A stretch of 13,064 bases of DNA from Saprospiraceae bacterium (GCA_027031145.1 JALVEG010000195.1:1-13064), one strand, 5' to 3'. Shown: positions 1-9,223, counted from the first letter of the stretch. The notes: generated by a model from the sequence alone, not told the origin. Translations and numbers: made by a program.

Positions 1-16
1 ATTAGCCGTCTTGGTT

Positions 17-69
17 GATTTTCAATGATTTACCCTTTAGGGGTTGGGGCAAATAAATCATTGAAAATC
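17..69. repeat. 16-bp perfect inverted repeat
   Basis: The arm GATTTTCAATGATTTA at 17-32 is matched exactly in reverse complement by 54-69. The 21-base loop contains CCC/GGGG that could pair inside it (33-43). No T-tract follows on either strand, so this is not a typical intrinsic terminator. It is the first of several dyads in the first 190 bases, and such clusters suggest a dispersed intergenic repeat element. No coding potential was seen here. Confidence 0.75.
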
Positions 70-96
70 ATTTGGAGGGGTTTTCACACAGTCTGT

Positions 97-138
97 AAAG
101 CAGACGGTAATTTACTGTTCGATTTTACCGTCTGCTTT
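97..138. repeat. 14-bp perfect inverted repeat with nested CCGTC/GACGG dyad
   Basis: AAAGCAGACGGTAA (97-110) is the exact reverse complement of 125-138, with a 14-base loop. The right arm takes part in a second possible dyad: CCGTC at 128-132 and GACGG at 143-147. Another GCCGTC lies at the window start (5-10). The lack of an adjacent T-tract argues against a simple terminator. It may be part of a REP-like or MITE-like element, which is inference. Confidence 0.7.
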
Positions 139-170
139 AGCTGACGGTTTTTGATTGACTATGAGAATTA

Positions 171-182
171 GGGCTTTAGCCC
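171..182. repeat. Short GGGCT-TT-AGCCC hairpin
   Basis: GGGCTTTAGCCC forms a 5-bp GC-rich stem with a two-base loop. The remaining bases to 281 hold AGTTAC-AAC-GTAACT followed by TTTT at 202-220, a small terminator-like hairpin on the + strand. On the - strand there is a TTTTTT run (191-186) about 90 bases past the stop codon of the barrel gene that ends at 282, with only a weak 4-bp stem before it. No gene is seen in 1-281. Confidence 0.5.
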
Positions 183-281
183 GATAAAAAACAACTTGAG
201 TAGTTACAACGTAACTTTTTAGATAATCTCTTCTTTTTTATCATAAAAGTATCCTGTGTGAATATTTACAAGGACAATGAT

Positions 282-1184
282 TTATCTTCCAAATCCTATT
301 TTGATACCGAGATAAGGGAAAACATATAAACCAAAATCAAAATCACCTGCTAAAGGAATAATACCACCATAGTCCAGTGTAATACCTCTGAACATTGTTC
401 TTCCTCCAATTAAGGTGATAAAACCGCCTTCAAAATCACCATAACTGAAGTAACTATCAGCCATTAAAAAAGTTCTTGAAGTTATTTTGTATTTTCCGCT
501 CAAAGAAAACAAAGCAGGAGACCATTCTCCTCCTCCATGAATATAATTTACACTTAAAGTGATATTATTATCTCTAGAGCCAATTGTTCCGGCAGCATAC
601 AGCCATGTTGGTACACCTTCTATATCAGCATCTACACCGATTACAGTTCCAAACATCGCTCCTCCACTTATATTGAATTTGTTTTTAACCACAGGGGCGG
701 AAACCTTTGTCTTTATCCATACGGGAGTAGGTGCTCCATTAAATAGAAATAAAGGGATAGTCCCTGCACCCATTGAAAAATAATTGGATAACCCATAATT
801 GAACTCATTATAAAATAACATAGTGTTGGCATAATAGCCTTCTCCTTTTTTCAAATTATAGCCGCTTGTCCCCATAAAATATCTTGAGGGATAATCTTTA
901 TAAGCCTTGCCGTTTTTGGTTTTTACTTCTGATTTAAAGCCAGGGATATAATCAAAATCAATAGTCTTGATCTTTTTCTTTTTTATTGTAATATTTCCTG
1001 CCGATTCGGTTCTTATACGGATTATTTTATCTGTTTCTTTTAATAATTTGCCGATATATACATTACCGTCGACGGTTGTCACTGCAATAGTTTTTTTTGC
1101 ATGTCTTTTTTCTTGTCCAAAAACGGTATTGTTGAATTGGAAAATCAACAATAATGAAAACAAAGCAATAATAAAGTTTCTCAT
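282..1184 (-). CDS. Secreted outer-membrane beta-barrel protein, unknown function
   Basis: The 300-residue product starts with a signal peptide: MRN, then a hydrophobic stretch at about 4-19, ending near FGQ at residue 24. Residues about 33-77 (TTVDGNVYIGKLLKETDKII through KKIKTIDFD) resemble the small beta-rich N-terminal module often found ahead of barrels in Bacteroidota. From about residue 100 to the end the sequence is alternating hydrophobic and aromatic strands rich in Gly, Tyr and Phe, closing with PYLGIKIGFGR, as expected of an 8-12 strand outer-membrane barrel. The start is the only Met ahead of a good signal peptide. It lies 101 bp downstream of the broken beta-galactosidase gene on the same strand and could be co-transcribed with it. 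No TAnnTTTG box was found in that gap. No ligand or named family can be assigned. Confidence 0.75.
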   Translation of the reverse strand: MRNFIIALFSLLLIFQFNNTVFGQEKRHAKKTIAVTTVDGNVYIGKLLKETDKIIRIRTESAGNITIKKKKIKTIDFDYIPGFKSEVKTKNGKAYKDYPSRYFMGTSGYNLKKGEGYYANTMLFYNEFNYGLSNYFSMGAGTIPLFLFNGAPTPVWIKTKVSAPVVKNKFNISGGAMFGTVIGVDADIEGVPTWLYAAGTIGSRDNNITLSVNYIHGGGEWSPALFSLSGKYKITSRTFLMADSYFSYGDFEGGFITLIGGRTMFRGITLDYGGIIPLAGDFDFGLYVFPYLGIKIGFGR

Positions 1185-1285
1185 ATTTAAGATATTTTAG
1201 TAATAAAAATGTAAATATAACAATTAAAGTAGAATATTGGATATAAAATGAAAATTTAACAAAATTTTAAGTAAGATATTAAGAA

Positions 1286-4200
1286 TTATTCAGGCATAAA
1301 ACTAAAACGCCATTTATACTCTTTTGCTTTTATCACATACTGAGTATGGGGTTTTGACCACCAGGAATCATCACCACCGACTCCCATGTGTTTATAATCG
1401 ATTATTATTTCGTTGTAATCGGCTTCTTTCAAATCATAAAGATGCAGGCTGCCTCTTTTTTCTCTGTTCAATGATTCAAGACTATATGGTAATGCAGAGA
1501 ATTCTAAAACCGGTTCACCTTCAAATTTTAAATTATGATTTTTTCCCATAAAAATAATCCATCTGGTATCGGTTCTATGCCCTGTTTCCTGCAAACTTGA
1601 ATAATTGAAAAACTGTTTTTCCACTGTGCTTTGATATCTTCCTACAAAAGCAGAAGTTTTTCTGTCACAGTAATTTTCAAAAGGACCACGACCATACCAT
1701 TCGATTTTGTTTATACTTTTAGGTACATGAAATCGTGTGCCAAGCCTTAAAATCAGTGGCAAATCCATTTTCCCCGGAATTAAATGATTGAACATTACTG
1801 CTTGCTACAATAATGTTAGCAGCAGTTATTTTATTTTTTATATCTCTCCAAAAAGCACTGTTTTTTGGAAAGTTTGCACCAAAATCGTTGTCGGTAACCG
1901 GACGCCAAAATTCAGGCATACCACCCGATATGATCAAAAGCTCACCTTTGTAGTAATAGTTTACGATTTGTCCTGAAATCTTGTTGATATGAAAACTGAA
2001 ATTTTCACCTTTAACAATATAATTATTGATCGAATCTGTAACACTTACATTGCTGTTGGTATATTGCGAAATAGCTTTCAATTGCTTTTTATAACTGTTT
2101 AATTTGAATTGTTCTTTGGCAATGACAGATCCTTTTTCGATTAAAGGTTTGTCTTTTGTGGTGACTACTTCAAAATTGATAAAGTATTCGTCTTCATTAT
2201 TTATTTGTAATTCATCAACAGGTATATTAAATGTTTCGGTTTTTTGAGCTTCGATATTCAAGTGTTGAAATATGCCGGATTTGACAGTATCGCCATTTTC
2301 CAAAATAGTCCAGGTTAATTCATAATCATCCATTGGAGTAAAGAAGTTTTTATTTGTAATGCGAAATTCATTTTGGTTGCAAGTGGCTTTTGCAAAACCG
2401 ATGTTTTGATAAACTTTTTTAACTTCATTTAATCCCGGATGAGGCGTTCTGTCAGCATTTACCAGTCCGTTCATACAAAAATTAGCATCAGAAGGAATAT
2501 CTTCACCTCCGAAGTCTCCTCCGTATTTCCAGTATTTTTTACCATCTTTGGTATAAGCAGCAATTCCCTGATCAACCCAATCCCAAATGAATCCGCCCTG
2601 CAATTGATCGTATTTTTCTATTACGTCCCAATAGTCTTGAAGATTTCCTGTGCTATTTCCCATTGCATGAGCATACTCACATAATATCAAAGGTCTCTTA
2701 TGCGGTTGAAGTGCATAATCTGTCAAATGACCGATACCCGCATACATAGGGCTGTAAATGTCAACGTGAGGTCTGTGTCCCGCTCTTTCGTAATGCACAG
2801 GGCGGGAAGGATCTCTTTGGTGTATCCATTTCGAAAGCATTTCAAAATTATATCCGTCGCCGGCTTCATTTCCCATAGACCATATTATAATACTCGGATG
2901 ATTTTTGTCTCGTTCCACCATTCTTTTGACCCGCATCAAATGTGCATCAAACCAAGTGGAGTCTTTTGCCAAACTTTCTCTGCCATATCCCATCCCGTGT
3001 GATTCTATATTGGCTTCATCGATTAAGTAAATACCATATTTGTCACATAATTGATACCAATAAGGATCGTTGGGGTAGTGACTGGTGCGTACAGCATTTA
3101 TATTGTTTTTCTTCATCAATTTTATATCTTCAAGCATTGATTCTTTTGAGATTACGTGTCCTGTGATTTCATCATGTTCGTGACGATTTACACCTTTGAT
3201 CAGAATGGCTTTTCCATTGATAAGAAGCTGTCCGTTTTTAATTTCAGATGTGCGGAAACCTACTTTTTGATAAATATAGTCTTTGATTGTTTCATTTTTA
3301 TCTTTAAGGGTAATAATCAAATCATATAAATATGGTGTTTCAGCTGTCCATTTTTTAACACCTTTTATAACAGGACTTATAAAATTGAATACGGTTTTAT
3401 TATAAAAATTAATTTCTGATTTAGTATAGGTTTTATATAGGATTTTATCTCCGTCTTTAAGTTTTATTTCAAGCTTATATCCTTTTGGTATCTTGGGCAG
3501 ATAGTTTTTTAATTTTACTGTCAGTTCAAAAGAGGCATCTTTGTAATTATTATCCAAATGAGGCATAAAAAAACAATCGAATATTTGAAAATCCGGTTTT
3601 GAATAAAGAAAAACATCTCTTTCTATACCGCTAATTCTCCAAAAATCCTGACATTCAAGGTATGAGCCGTCTGACCAGCGATAGACTTCCAGTGCTAATT
3701 TGTTTTTTCCGGTTTTTAAATATTTGGTTATATTGAATTCAGCAGGCAGTTTGCTGCCTTGGCTATAACCGACTTTTTTCCCGTTTATCCACAAGTACAT
3801 TGCAGATTTAACGGCACCGAAATGTAAAATAATTTGTCTGTTTTTCAAATTTTGAGGAACGGTAAAATATGTGATATATGATCCGACCGGATTCCGGTCT
3901 TTTGGAAGATAAGGAGGAATAGGTCTGTGACCTTTCGGCATAAATTCATAGGGTTGATTTACATAAATCGGTGTGCCGTATCCTTCCAATTCCCAGTTTG
4001 AAGGAACATCGATTTTATCCCAATTGTCTGCGTTGAAGTCTTCTTTGTAAAAAAATTGCGGTCTGCTTTGAGGGTTTTTTGACCAGTGAAAACTCCATTT
4101 TCCGTTTAAGGATTTAAAGAAACTTAATTTATCTGTATTACCTGCAATTATATGTTTATTGTCTGATATATTGAGATAAGAAACATGAGGTTCTTCTTTA

Positions 4201-4298
4201 TTGATTTCAAAAACATACTGGTTTTGCCAATCAGGAATCTGTGATGTTAAAGGAAAAACAAAAAGTATTGTAAAAAAAAAGAGCATATTGATTTTCAT
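1286..4298 (-). pseudogene. lacZ: GH2 beta-galactosidase (LacZ type), frameshifted
   Basis: Two reading frames together encode a LacZ-type glycoside hydrolase family 2 enzyme, which hydrolyses terminal beta-galactosides. I place the start at 4298 because MKINMLFFFTILFVFPLTSQ is a clean signal peptide; an in-frame ATG at 4331 adds 11 unlikely residues. The first frame (to the stop at 1719) holds the sugar-binding domain, the immunoglobulin-like domain and the TIM barrel. The acid/base Glu is in WSMGNEAGDG (codon 2867-2865; residue 478 from 4298) and the nucleophile Glu is in LILCEYAHAMGNS (residue 541). The C-terminal small-chain domain is in another frame (about 1795-1286) and contains EWYGRGPFENY and GVGGDDSWWSKPH. 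The frames switch near 1780-1800. Relative to E. coli LacZ, roughly 25-30 residues seem missing there, so a small deletion is more likely than a one-base slip. The rejoined product would be about 1,000 residues. The catalytic domain is intact, but the C-terminal domain, which normally completes the active site, would be lost. An assembly error is the main alternative. Confidence 0.85.
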
Positions 4299-4313
4299 TG
4301 TAACTTTTTTGAA

Positions 4314-4330
4314 TTGGCGCCAAAAATACA
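4314..4330 (-). promoter_or_regulatory. Possible -7 box and TTGGCGCCAA palindrome before beta-galactosidase
   Basis: On the - strand TATTTTTG (4330-4323) matches the Bacteroidota -7 consensus TAnnTTTG and runs straight into the perfect 10-bp palindrome TTGGCGCCAA (4323-4314), 15 bases before the start codon at 4298. No convincing -33 TTTG was found at the usual spacing. If real, the leader is very short and the palindrome lies at the transcription start, a position suited to a repressor or to a start-site hairpin. Confidence 0.3.
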
Positions 4331-4401
4331 AAAAAGTTATGTTTTAAAACGGCTGTTTTTGAAAAATATTTAATGAAAAAATTACAGTTTTAGTCAATAA
4401 T

Positions 4402-4414
4402 CCTGATTATCAGG
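4402..4414. promoter_or_regulatory. CCTGAT-T-ATCAGG dyad, operator-like
   Basis: This is a perfect 6-bp inverted repeat around one central base, 104 bp upstream of the beta-galactosidase start and about 150 bp upstream of the sigma-54-like element on the other strand. It could serve either gene as a regulator site. No specific regulator can be named. Confidence 0.3.
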
Positions 4415-4470
4415 TAAACAAGTCCAATTTTATTAAAAAAAAAATCAGCCAACACAAATCATTTACTTAT

Positions 4471-4505
4471 AATACATTAATGTATTTTATTATATGAATA
4501 CATTA
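4471..4505. promoter_or_regulatory. AATACAT palindrome with repeated half site
   Basis: AATACATTAATGTATT at 4471-4486 is a perfect 16-bp palindrome, and its first nine bases, AATACATTA, recur at 4497-4505, 26 bases later. The sites lie roughly 55-90 bp upstream of the TGGCAC element at 4561. Activators of sigma-54 RNA polymerase bind upstream in this manner, so an enhancer role is possible. AT-rich sequence makes chance palindromes more likely. Confidence 0.4.
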
Positions 4506-4560
4506 TAAAAATACTTAATATAAAAACTATTGATATAAAATGAATAAAACATTAGAAAAC

Positions 4561-4575
4561 TGGCACAATATTTGA
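4561..4575 (+). promoter_or_regulatory. Sigma-54-like -24/-12 promoter
   Basis: TGGCAC (4561-4566), five bases, then TTGA (4572-4575) matches the sigma-54 pattern TGGCAC-N5-TTGC except for the final C. The GG doublet and the 10-base spacing to the -12 G are correct. Transcription would begin near 4586, about 36-57 bases before the two candidate starts of the large gene. No good TAnnTTTG box was found between 4500 and 4621. Confidence 0.45.
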
Positions 4576-4621
4576 ATTAAATAATATTGTAATATATAAA
4601 ATTATTTGGAATTATTAATAG

Positions 4622-7600
4622 ATGTTTAAAAATCAAGGAATTATGAAATGTTTTAGTTTTGAAGAAGAAAAGGGAAAATCAAAAAATCTTAGGATTTTGA
4701 AAGATTTTTTTGATATAGGTAGAAAAATTTTACCTATTTTAATTACTGTTTTAACATTTTCATTGACAAATGCGCAGGTTATCGTTACTTTAGGTGATGA
4801 TATTGCTGTTTGTGAAAGTGATAATGTTATTTTATCTGATTTAAACCCGTATGTATCAGGTGCCAACGGTTCAAAATGGTGGGAGTCTTCAGGGGACGGT
4901 GTATTTAATGACACATTTTCTTATCCCGGAGCTGTATCATATACTCCCGGAGCGGCTGATATTGCTGCCGGTCAGGTTACCATTACCTTGAAAGCAAGGG
5001 AAAGTGATCCGAACGGAGCGGTTTATGATGATAGTGCTATTGTTTACATCAGGGGTGATGAATTATTTGCCTGCAACGATAATATTACCATCCCCTTGAA
5101 TTTTCATTGTGAATATTTGGTTACTCCTCCGATATTATTGGAAGGTGAAAATGAAAATGTCCCTTATAACCTTTATAATATAGAAATATATGATGAAGAC
5201 GGGGATCTGGTTCCCGGCAATCTTGTAACAGGTGAATATATCGGTCAGACATTGACATACAATATTACTCATGAGTGTAGTTGGAATGCATGTGGTGGAA
5301 CCATTAATGTCAGGGATAATTATCATCCTGTAACTAATTGTGAAAATGATACTATTACATGTCAAAACTCCATGGATCCGTTTGATTTGGGATTTCCAAT
5401 AGATACTTTTATTTTTGATTTGGATACAATTTTTAAAATTGACAGTCAGAAATATATTGTTCAGGGTTGGGATGCTTGCGGGGATGTAGAACTTTCATAT
5501 GTGGATAGTACTTTCTTATATGATTGCAATCAGGATACATTATTTCAACAGTTAACTGTGAGATACTGGAAAGCTGTTGATGAAAACAATAATACTTCCA
5601 GATGTTTTGACAGTATTTTTGTAAAAAGAATACCTATTGATTCCATAATTTTACCACCAAACTGGAACAATCAGGATTCAGCCGCACTACAATGCAATGG
5701 TGACTGGCAACAAACAGCATTGCCCAATGGAAATCCTTCACCGGAGTATACCGGAGCACCGGAGATATGGTGGTGCAATAGTTTGGAATACAGTTTTTCC
5801 GATACAAAATTTCCCGGTTGCGGTAACACATTTGATGTTGCGAGAGACTGGACTTTGATCGATTGGTGTACAAATGAAATAATTCATTTTACTCAAATAA
5901 TAAAAATAATGGATACTACATCTCCTGCCATGATTTGTCAGGAAGATACGGTGACAGTCGGAGCTGATCCATATTCATGCTATTCAGCTTCATATCAATT
6001 GGAGGTACCCGAAATTCATGATGAATGTTCTTCGTATACTTTATTCGTTCATGTTTACAACGAAGATAATAATGAAGTGGATGTTCAGAATTATGGAGGT
6101 AGTTTCTTTGTTAGTCAATTACCGTTGGGATTGTATTTTGTTGAGTTTGTTGCTGTTGATGAATGTAACAATATCAGCAAATGTTCATATTATTTCAGAG
6201 TTGTTGATGATCAAAGACCTTATGCAATTTGTGATCAACATACAAAAGTCAATTTAGGATCAAATGGTGAAGCAAGGTTGTATCCCAATAATATTGATGA
6301 CGGTTCTTTTGATAACTGTGAAATAGTTGATTGGAAAATTAGGAAAATGACATATGGATGTAATGCGGGCTATATAGAGTTTGGAGAGTTTGTTGGTTTC
6401 TGTTGTGAGGAATCCGGTGATACACTTATGGTTTCCATGCAAGTTACAGATGCTTCAGGCAATAGCAATACCTGTATGGTTGAAGTAATAGTGGAAGATA
6501 AATTGCCTCCTCAGATAATTTGCCCTCCTGATATTACAGTGTCTTGCGATTTTTATTTTGATCCTGATGATCTTGACAGATATTTTGGAAAAGTAGTGAC
6601 GGATGAGTCATTAAGAGAAGATATTGTAATTCATGATTTATATAATAACGGAGTTGTCGGTAAAGATGGTTTTGCGTATGACAACTGTGATGTAACAGTT
6701 GAATCTTCTGCTGAATTTGATGTTAATAACTGTAATATTGGAACAATCTACAGAACATTTACAGCTATTGACAATGGTGGCAGAACAAATCCTTGTTTAC
6801 AAACAATTACTATCTATAATCCCGAACCGTTTAATTATTCTGGTGAAGATATAATCTGGCCTGCTGATACTGTATTTTACGGTTGCTCAAATCTTGAAGC
6901 AGATACATCTATCACGGGAGCACCTGTTGTAAATGATAATACTTGTAGTATGGTAGCTATACGATATGATGATGAATTATATAGTGTTCAGGAAGAAGCT
7001 TGTGAAAAAATAGTCAGAAAATGGACAATAAGGGATTGGTGTCAGTCAAATGATTTGTATTGGACACATGATCAGATTATTATGTTGAATAATACTATCG
7101 CACCGACTTTTACCAGTGATTGCTTTGACAGGGATGTATGTGTTTACGGTGAATGTGAAGGTCTGGTTGAATTATCCGCCTCGGCTGAGGATGATTGTAC
7201 TCCTCAGGAAGAATTGGTGTGGAGATGGAAACTGGATACCGACAATGATGGTGTTTATGATGAATTTGGTATAGGAAATCATTTTTCAAAAACAATGGAT
7301 ATCGGTACTTATGAAATAGCCTGGATTGTGGAAGATAAATGTGGAAATCAAAGTTATTGCAATTACCATTTCACTGTCAAAGATTGTAAAAATCCTACTC
7401 CATACTGTATTTCGGATCTTACAACTGTTGTGATGAATCAGGTTGGAATGGTTACAGTAAAAGCTATAGACTTTGATCATGGCAGTTATGATAACTGTAC
7501 TCCAAGTAATTATGGAACATGTGGTTGCAAAACAGATCTGCTATTTTCATTTTCTCAGGATGTAACCGATACTATTTACAATATTACCTGCGATAGTTTG

Positions 7601-8965
7601 ATTAATGGTGTCGCCCGGACTTTTTATTTGAAAATGTGGGTTACTGATGAAGCGGGAAATCAGGATTATTGTTTAATCCAGTTGCAGGTACAGGATAACA
7701 ATGGAGTTTGCCCCGATTCCGATGGTATAAATTTGTCCGGTACAATGAATAAATGGAAAGACAATTCGCCAGTTAAAGGAATAAATGTAAAAATGAGAAA
7801 TTCAACTCTTGAAGAAAATAAGTATGATGATACAAAAGCTAACGGAAGATATGAATTTAGCAACATCGCTTCAGGTGATACATATGAAGTACAACCTCAA
7901 GATGATAAACCTTCATGTATTTCCGGAGTAAGTACCGCAGATGTTGTAAAAATACAAAAACACATTTTGGGTATAAAGAATTTTGATTCTCCATATCAAT
8001 ACCTTGCTGCTGATGCCAATAACAGTAAATCGATATCAGCTTCTGATATATTGGCAATCAGGAAATTGGTACTTGGTATTTATGATGCGTTTCCAGGCAA
8101 TAAATGTTGGCTGTATATTGATGCTAAACAACAATTGACTAATAACAACCCATATAATTATCGTGATAAATTGAATTTCCCCAATATGACCTCAAGTGTC
8201 AATGATGCCAACTTCAAAGTAGTAAAAGTGGGAGATGTTAATGATAATTATGTGCCTCAACAAATGCCAGGAGGATTGAACTTAAGAAACTCTGATTTTG
8301 CAACAATGCAATTGGGAGATTTTGATTATGTAAACGGAGAAATCGTTAAAGTTCCGGTTTATATCAAATCCGATAAAGATATTGAAGGACTACAATTCAC
8401 AGTCAATTATTCTAAAGATGCATTGCAATATGAAAATATGGAAAGTGGTCAGATTGATATAAATGACTATAATATTGGATTAAAATATCTAAAAGATGGA
8501 AAAGTAAGCTTTAGCTGGAATTCATCGGAAAATATTGATCTTAATTTTGATAAACCTGCTTTCTATATGATATTTAGTGCTGTTAATAAAGGAACTGTTT
8601 CAAAAAGTATAGCGATATCAAATGATGTTACTACTGCGTTATCAGTGATCGATGATAATGAAGCTGATTTGAGAGTTTCGTATAGAAATGGCAATAGTAA
8701 TCCGGAGTTTGTAGTATATCAAAATACACCTAATCCTTTTAAAAACGAAACAACAATCAGGTTCAATTTACCTGAAAGTGCAATGGTTGAATTGAGTATA
8801 TTTGATATTACAGGAAAACAGGTCTATAAATTGTCTGAAAAATTTGAAAAAGGATTATCACAGTTTACGATTAAATCAAGTGACGTTAAATCTAAAGGAG
8901 TATTTTATTACACTATAAAATCCAATGCTTATACATCAACTAAAAAAATGATTTTGATCGATTAA
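4622..8965 (+). CDS. Giant T9SS-exported surface protein with HYR-like, dockerin-like and cohesin-like modules
   Basis: The 1,447-residue product is predicted to be exported by Sec and then by the type IX system. Met8 (4643) is the better start, because AAGGA lies five bases before it; 4622 has no such site. A long basic n-region and a hydrophobic core end at TNAQ (residue 52). Residues 52-133 are a PKD/Ig-like module (SGDGVFND...YTPGAADIAAGQVTITL). From about 150 to 1025 come cysteine-rich HYR-like Ig repeats, with clear starts near 430, 529, 626, 823 and 921 and motifs such as DDGSFDNC and DFDHGSYDNC. About 1034-1095 is a carboxypeptidase-regulatory-like beta module. About 1100-1150 carries two dockerin-like repeats (STADVVKIQKHILG and SASDILAIRKLVLG with the Asp-rich loop DANNSKS). 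About 1230-1357 resembles a cohesin domain. The last 80 residues are a type A sorting domain (NTPNPFKNETTIRFNLPES, FDITGKQVY). The likely role is cell-surface adhesion or complex assembly. The module order is confident; the partner is unknown. Confidence 0.9.
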   Translation: MFKNQGIMKCFSFEEEKGKSKNLRILKDFFDIGRKILPILITVLTFSLTNAQVIVTLGDDIAVCESDNVILSDLNPYVSGANGSKWWESSGDGVFNDTFSYPGAVSYTPGAADIAAGQVTITLKARESDPNGAVYDDSAIVYIRGDELFACNDNITIPLNFHCEYLVTPPILLEGENENVPYNLYNIEIYDEDGDLVPGNLVTGEYIGQTLTYNITHECSWNACGGTINVRDNYHPVTNCENDTITCQNSMDPFDLGFPIDTFIFDLDTIFKIDSQKYIVQGWDACGDVELSYVDSTFLYDCNQDTLFQQLTVRYWKAVDENNNTSRCFDSIFVKRIPIDSIILPPNWNNQDSAALQCNGDWQQTALPNGNPSPEYTGAPEIWWCNSLEYSFSDTKFPGCGNTFDVARDWTLIDWCTNEIIHFTQIIKIMDTTSPAMICQEDTVTVGADPYSCYSASYQLEVPEIHDECSSYTLFVHVYNEDNNEVDVQNYGGSFFVSQLPLGLYFVEFVAVDECNNISKCSYYFRVVDDQRPYAICDQHTKVNLGSNGEARLYPNNIDDGSFDNCEIVDWKIRKMTYGCNAGYIEFGEFVGFCCEESGDTLMVSMQVTDASGNSNTCMVEVIVEDKLPPQIICPPDITVSCDFYFDPDDLDRYFGKVVTDESLREDIVIHDLYNNGVVGKDGFAYDNCDVTVESSAEFDVNNCNIGTIYRTFTAIDNGGRTNPCLQTITIYNPEPFNYSGEDIIWPADTVFYGCSNLEADTSITGAPVVNDNTCSMVAIRYDDELYSVQEEACEKIVRKWTIRDWCQSNDLYWTHDQIIMLNNTIAPTFTSDCFDRDVCVYGECEGLVELSASAEDDCTPQEELVWRWKLDTDNDGVYDEFGIGNHFSKTMDIGTYEIAWIVEDKCGNQSYCNYHFTVKDCKNPTPYCISDLTTVVMNQVGMVTVKAIDFDHGSYDNCTPSNYGTCGCKTDLLFSFSQDVTDTIYNITCDSLINGVARTFYLKMWVTDEAGNQDYCLIQLQVQDNNGVCPDSDGINLSGTMNKWKDNSPVKGINVKMRNSTLEENKYDDTKANGRYEFSNIASGDTYEVQPQDDKPSCISGVSTADVVKIQKHILGIKNFDSPYQYLAADANNSKSISASDILAIRKLVLGIYDAFPGNKCWLYIDAKQQLTNNNPYNYRDKLNFPNMTSSVNDANFKVVKVGDVNDNYVPQQMPGGLNLRNSDFATMQLGDFDYVNGEIVKVPVYIKSDKDIEGLQFTVNYSKDALQYENMESGQIDINDYNIGLKYLKDGKVSFSWNSSENIDLNFDKPAFYMIFSAVNKGTVSKSIAISNDVTTALSVIDDNEADLRVSYRNGNSNPEFVVYQNTPNPFKNETTIRFNLPESAMVELSIFDITGKQVYKLSEKFEKGLSQFTIKSSDVKSKGVFYYTIKSNAYTSTKKMILID

Positions 8966-9029
8966 GATATTTTATTTCGGTCAATAATTAAAAAGGTTCA
9001 AAACGAACATTTTATAATTCTATTTTTAC

Positions 9030-9063
9030 AATGTCCCTGTGTTTTGCAGGGACATTTTTTTTT
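9030..9063 (+). terminator. Strong intrinsic terminator
   Basis: ATGTCCCTG (9031-9039) pairs perfectly with CAGGGACAT (9047-9055) around a seven-base loop, extended by one A-T pair, and is followed by a run of nine T from 9055 to 9063. It lies 65 bases after the stop of the large secreted-protein gene and separates it from the small-gene cluster. Confidence 0.9.
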
Positions 9064-9192
9064 ATTTTTCAGGACTGAAAAGTACCCTGCCTGAGTAGTT
9101 ATATGAAATTTATTGATTAAAAAATTCTTTTAACTTATTGTAGAACTATGGAAAGATACTGTTATTGTAAATTTATAAAAAAATAAGTTTTC

Positions 9193-9223
9193 TTGGAAAA
9201 TGCGGAATAAATATATATTTTTG
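9193..9223 (+). promoter_or_regulatory. Bacteroidota-type promoter for the small-gene cluster
   Basis: TTG at 9193-9195 and TATTTTTG at 9216-9223, separated by 20 bases, match the TTG-N(about 20)-TAnnTTTG pattern of Bacteroidota housekeeping promoters. Transcription would start near 9229 and leave a leader of about 110 bases before the first gene at 9338. Confidence 0.45.

Larger units (their letters stand above)
4299..4621. other. Divergent intergenic control region
   Basis: This 323-base AT-rich gap separates the beta-galactosidase start (-) from the large secreted-protein gene (+). It holds a possible -7 box and a GGCGCC-centred palindrome next to the beta-galactosidase gene, a CCTGAT-T-ATCAGG dyad in the middle, an AATACAT palindrome plus a repeated half, and a sigma-54-like element on the right. 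Each is listed separately. An A-run at 4434-4444 lies between them. No open reading frame of interest is present. Confidence 0.6.

Noticed and set aside
17..138. Inverted repeats as a CRISPR array or terminators
   Set aside because: The units differ from each other and lack regular spacing, and no T-tract follows the stems, so neither a CRISPR array nor an intrinsic terminator is supported.
1286..1795. Separate 169-residue gene for the beta-galactosidase small chain
   Set aside because: Its ATG at 1795 has no separate start signals, and the sequence continues the LacZ fold of the upstream frame, so it is the displaced tail of one broken gene.
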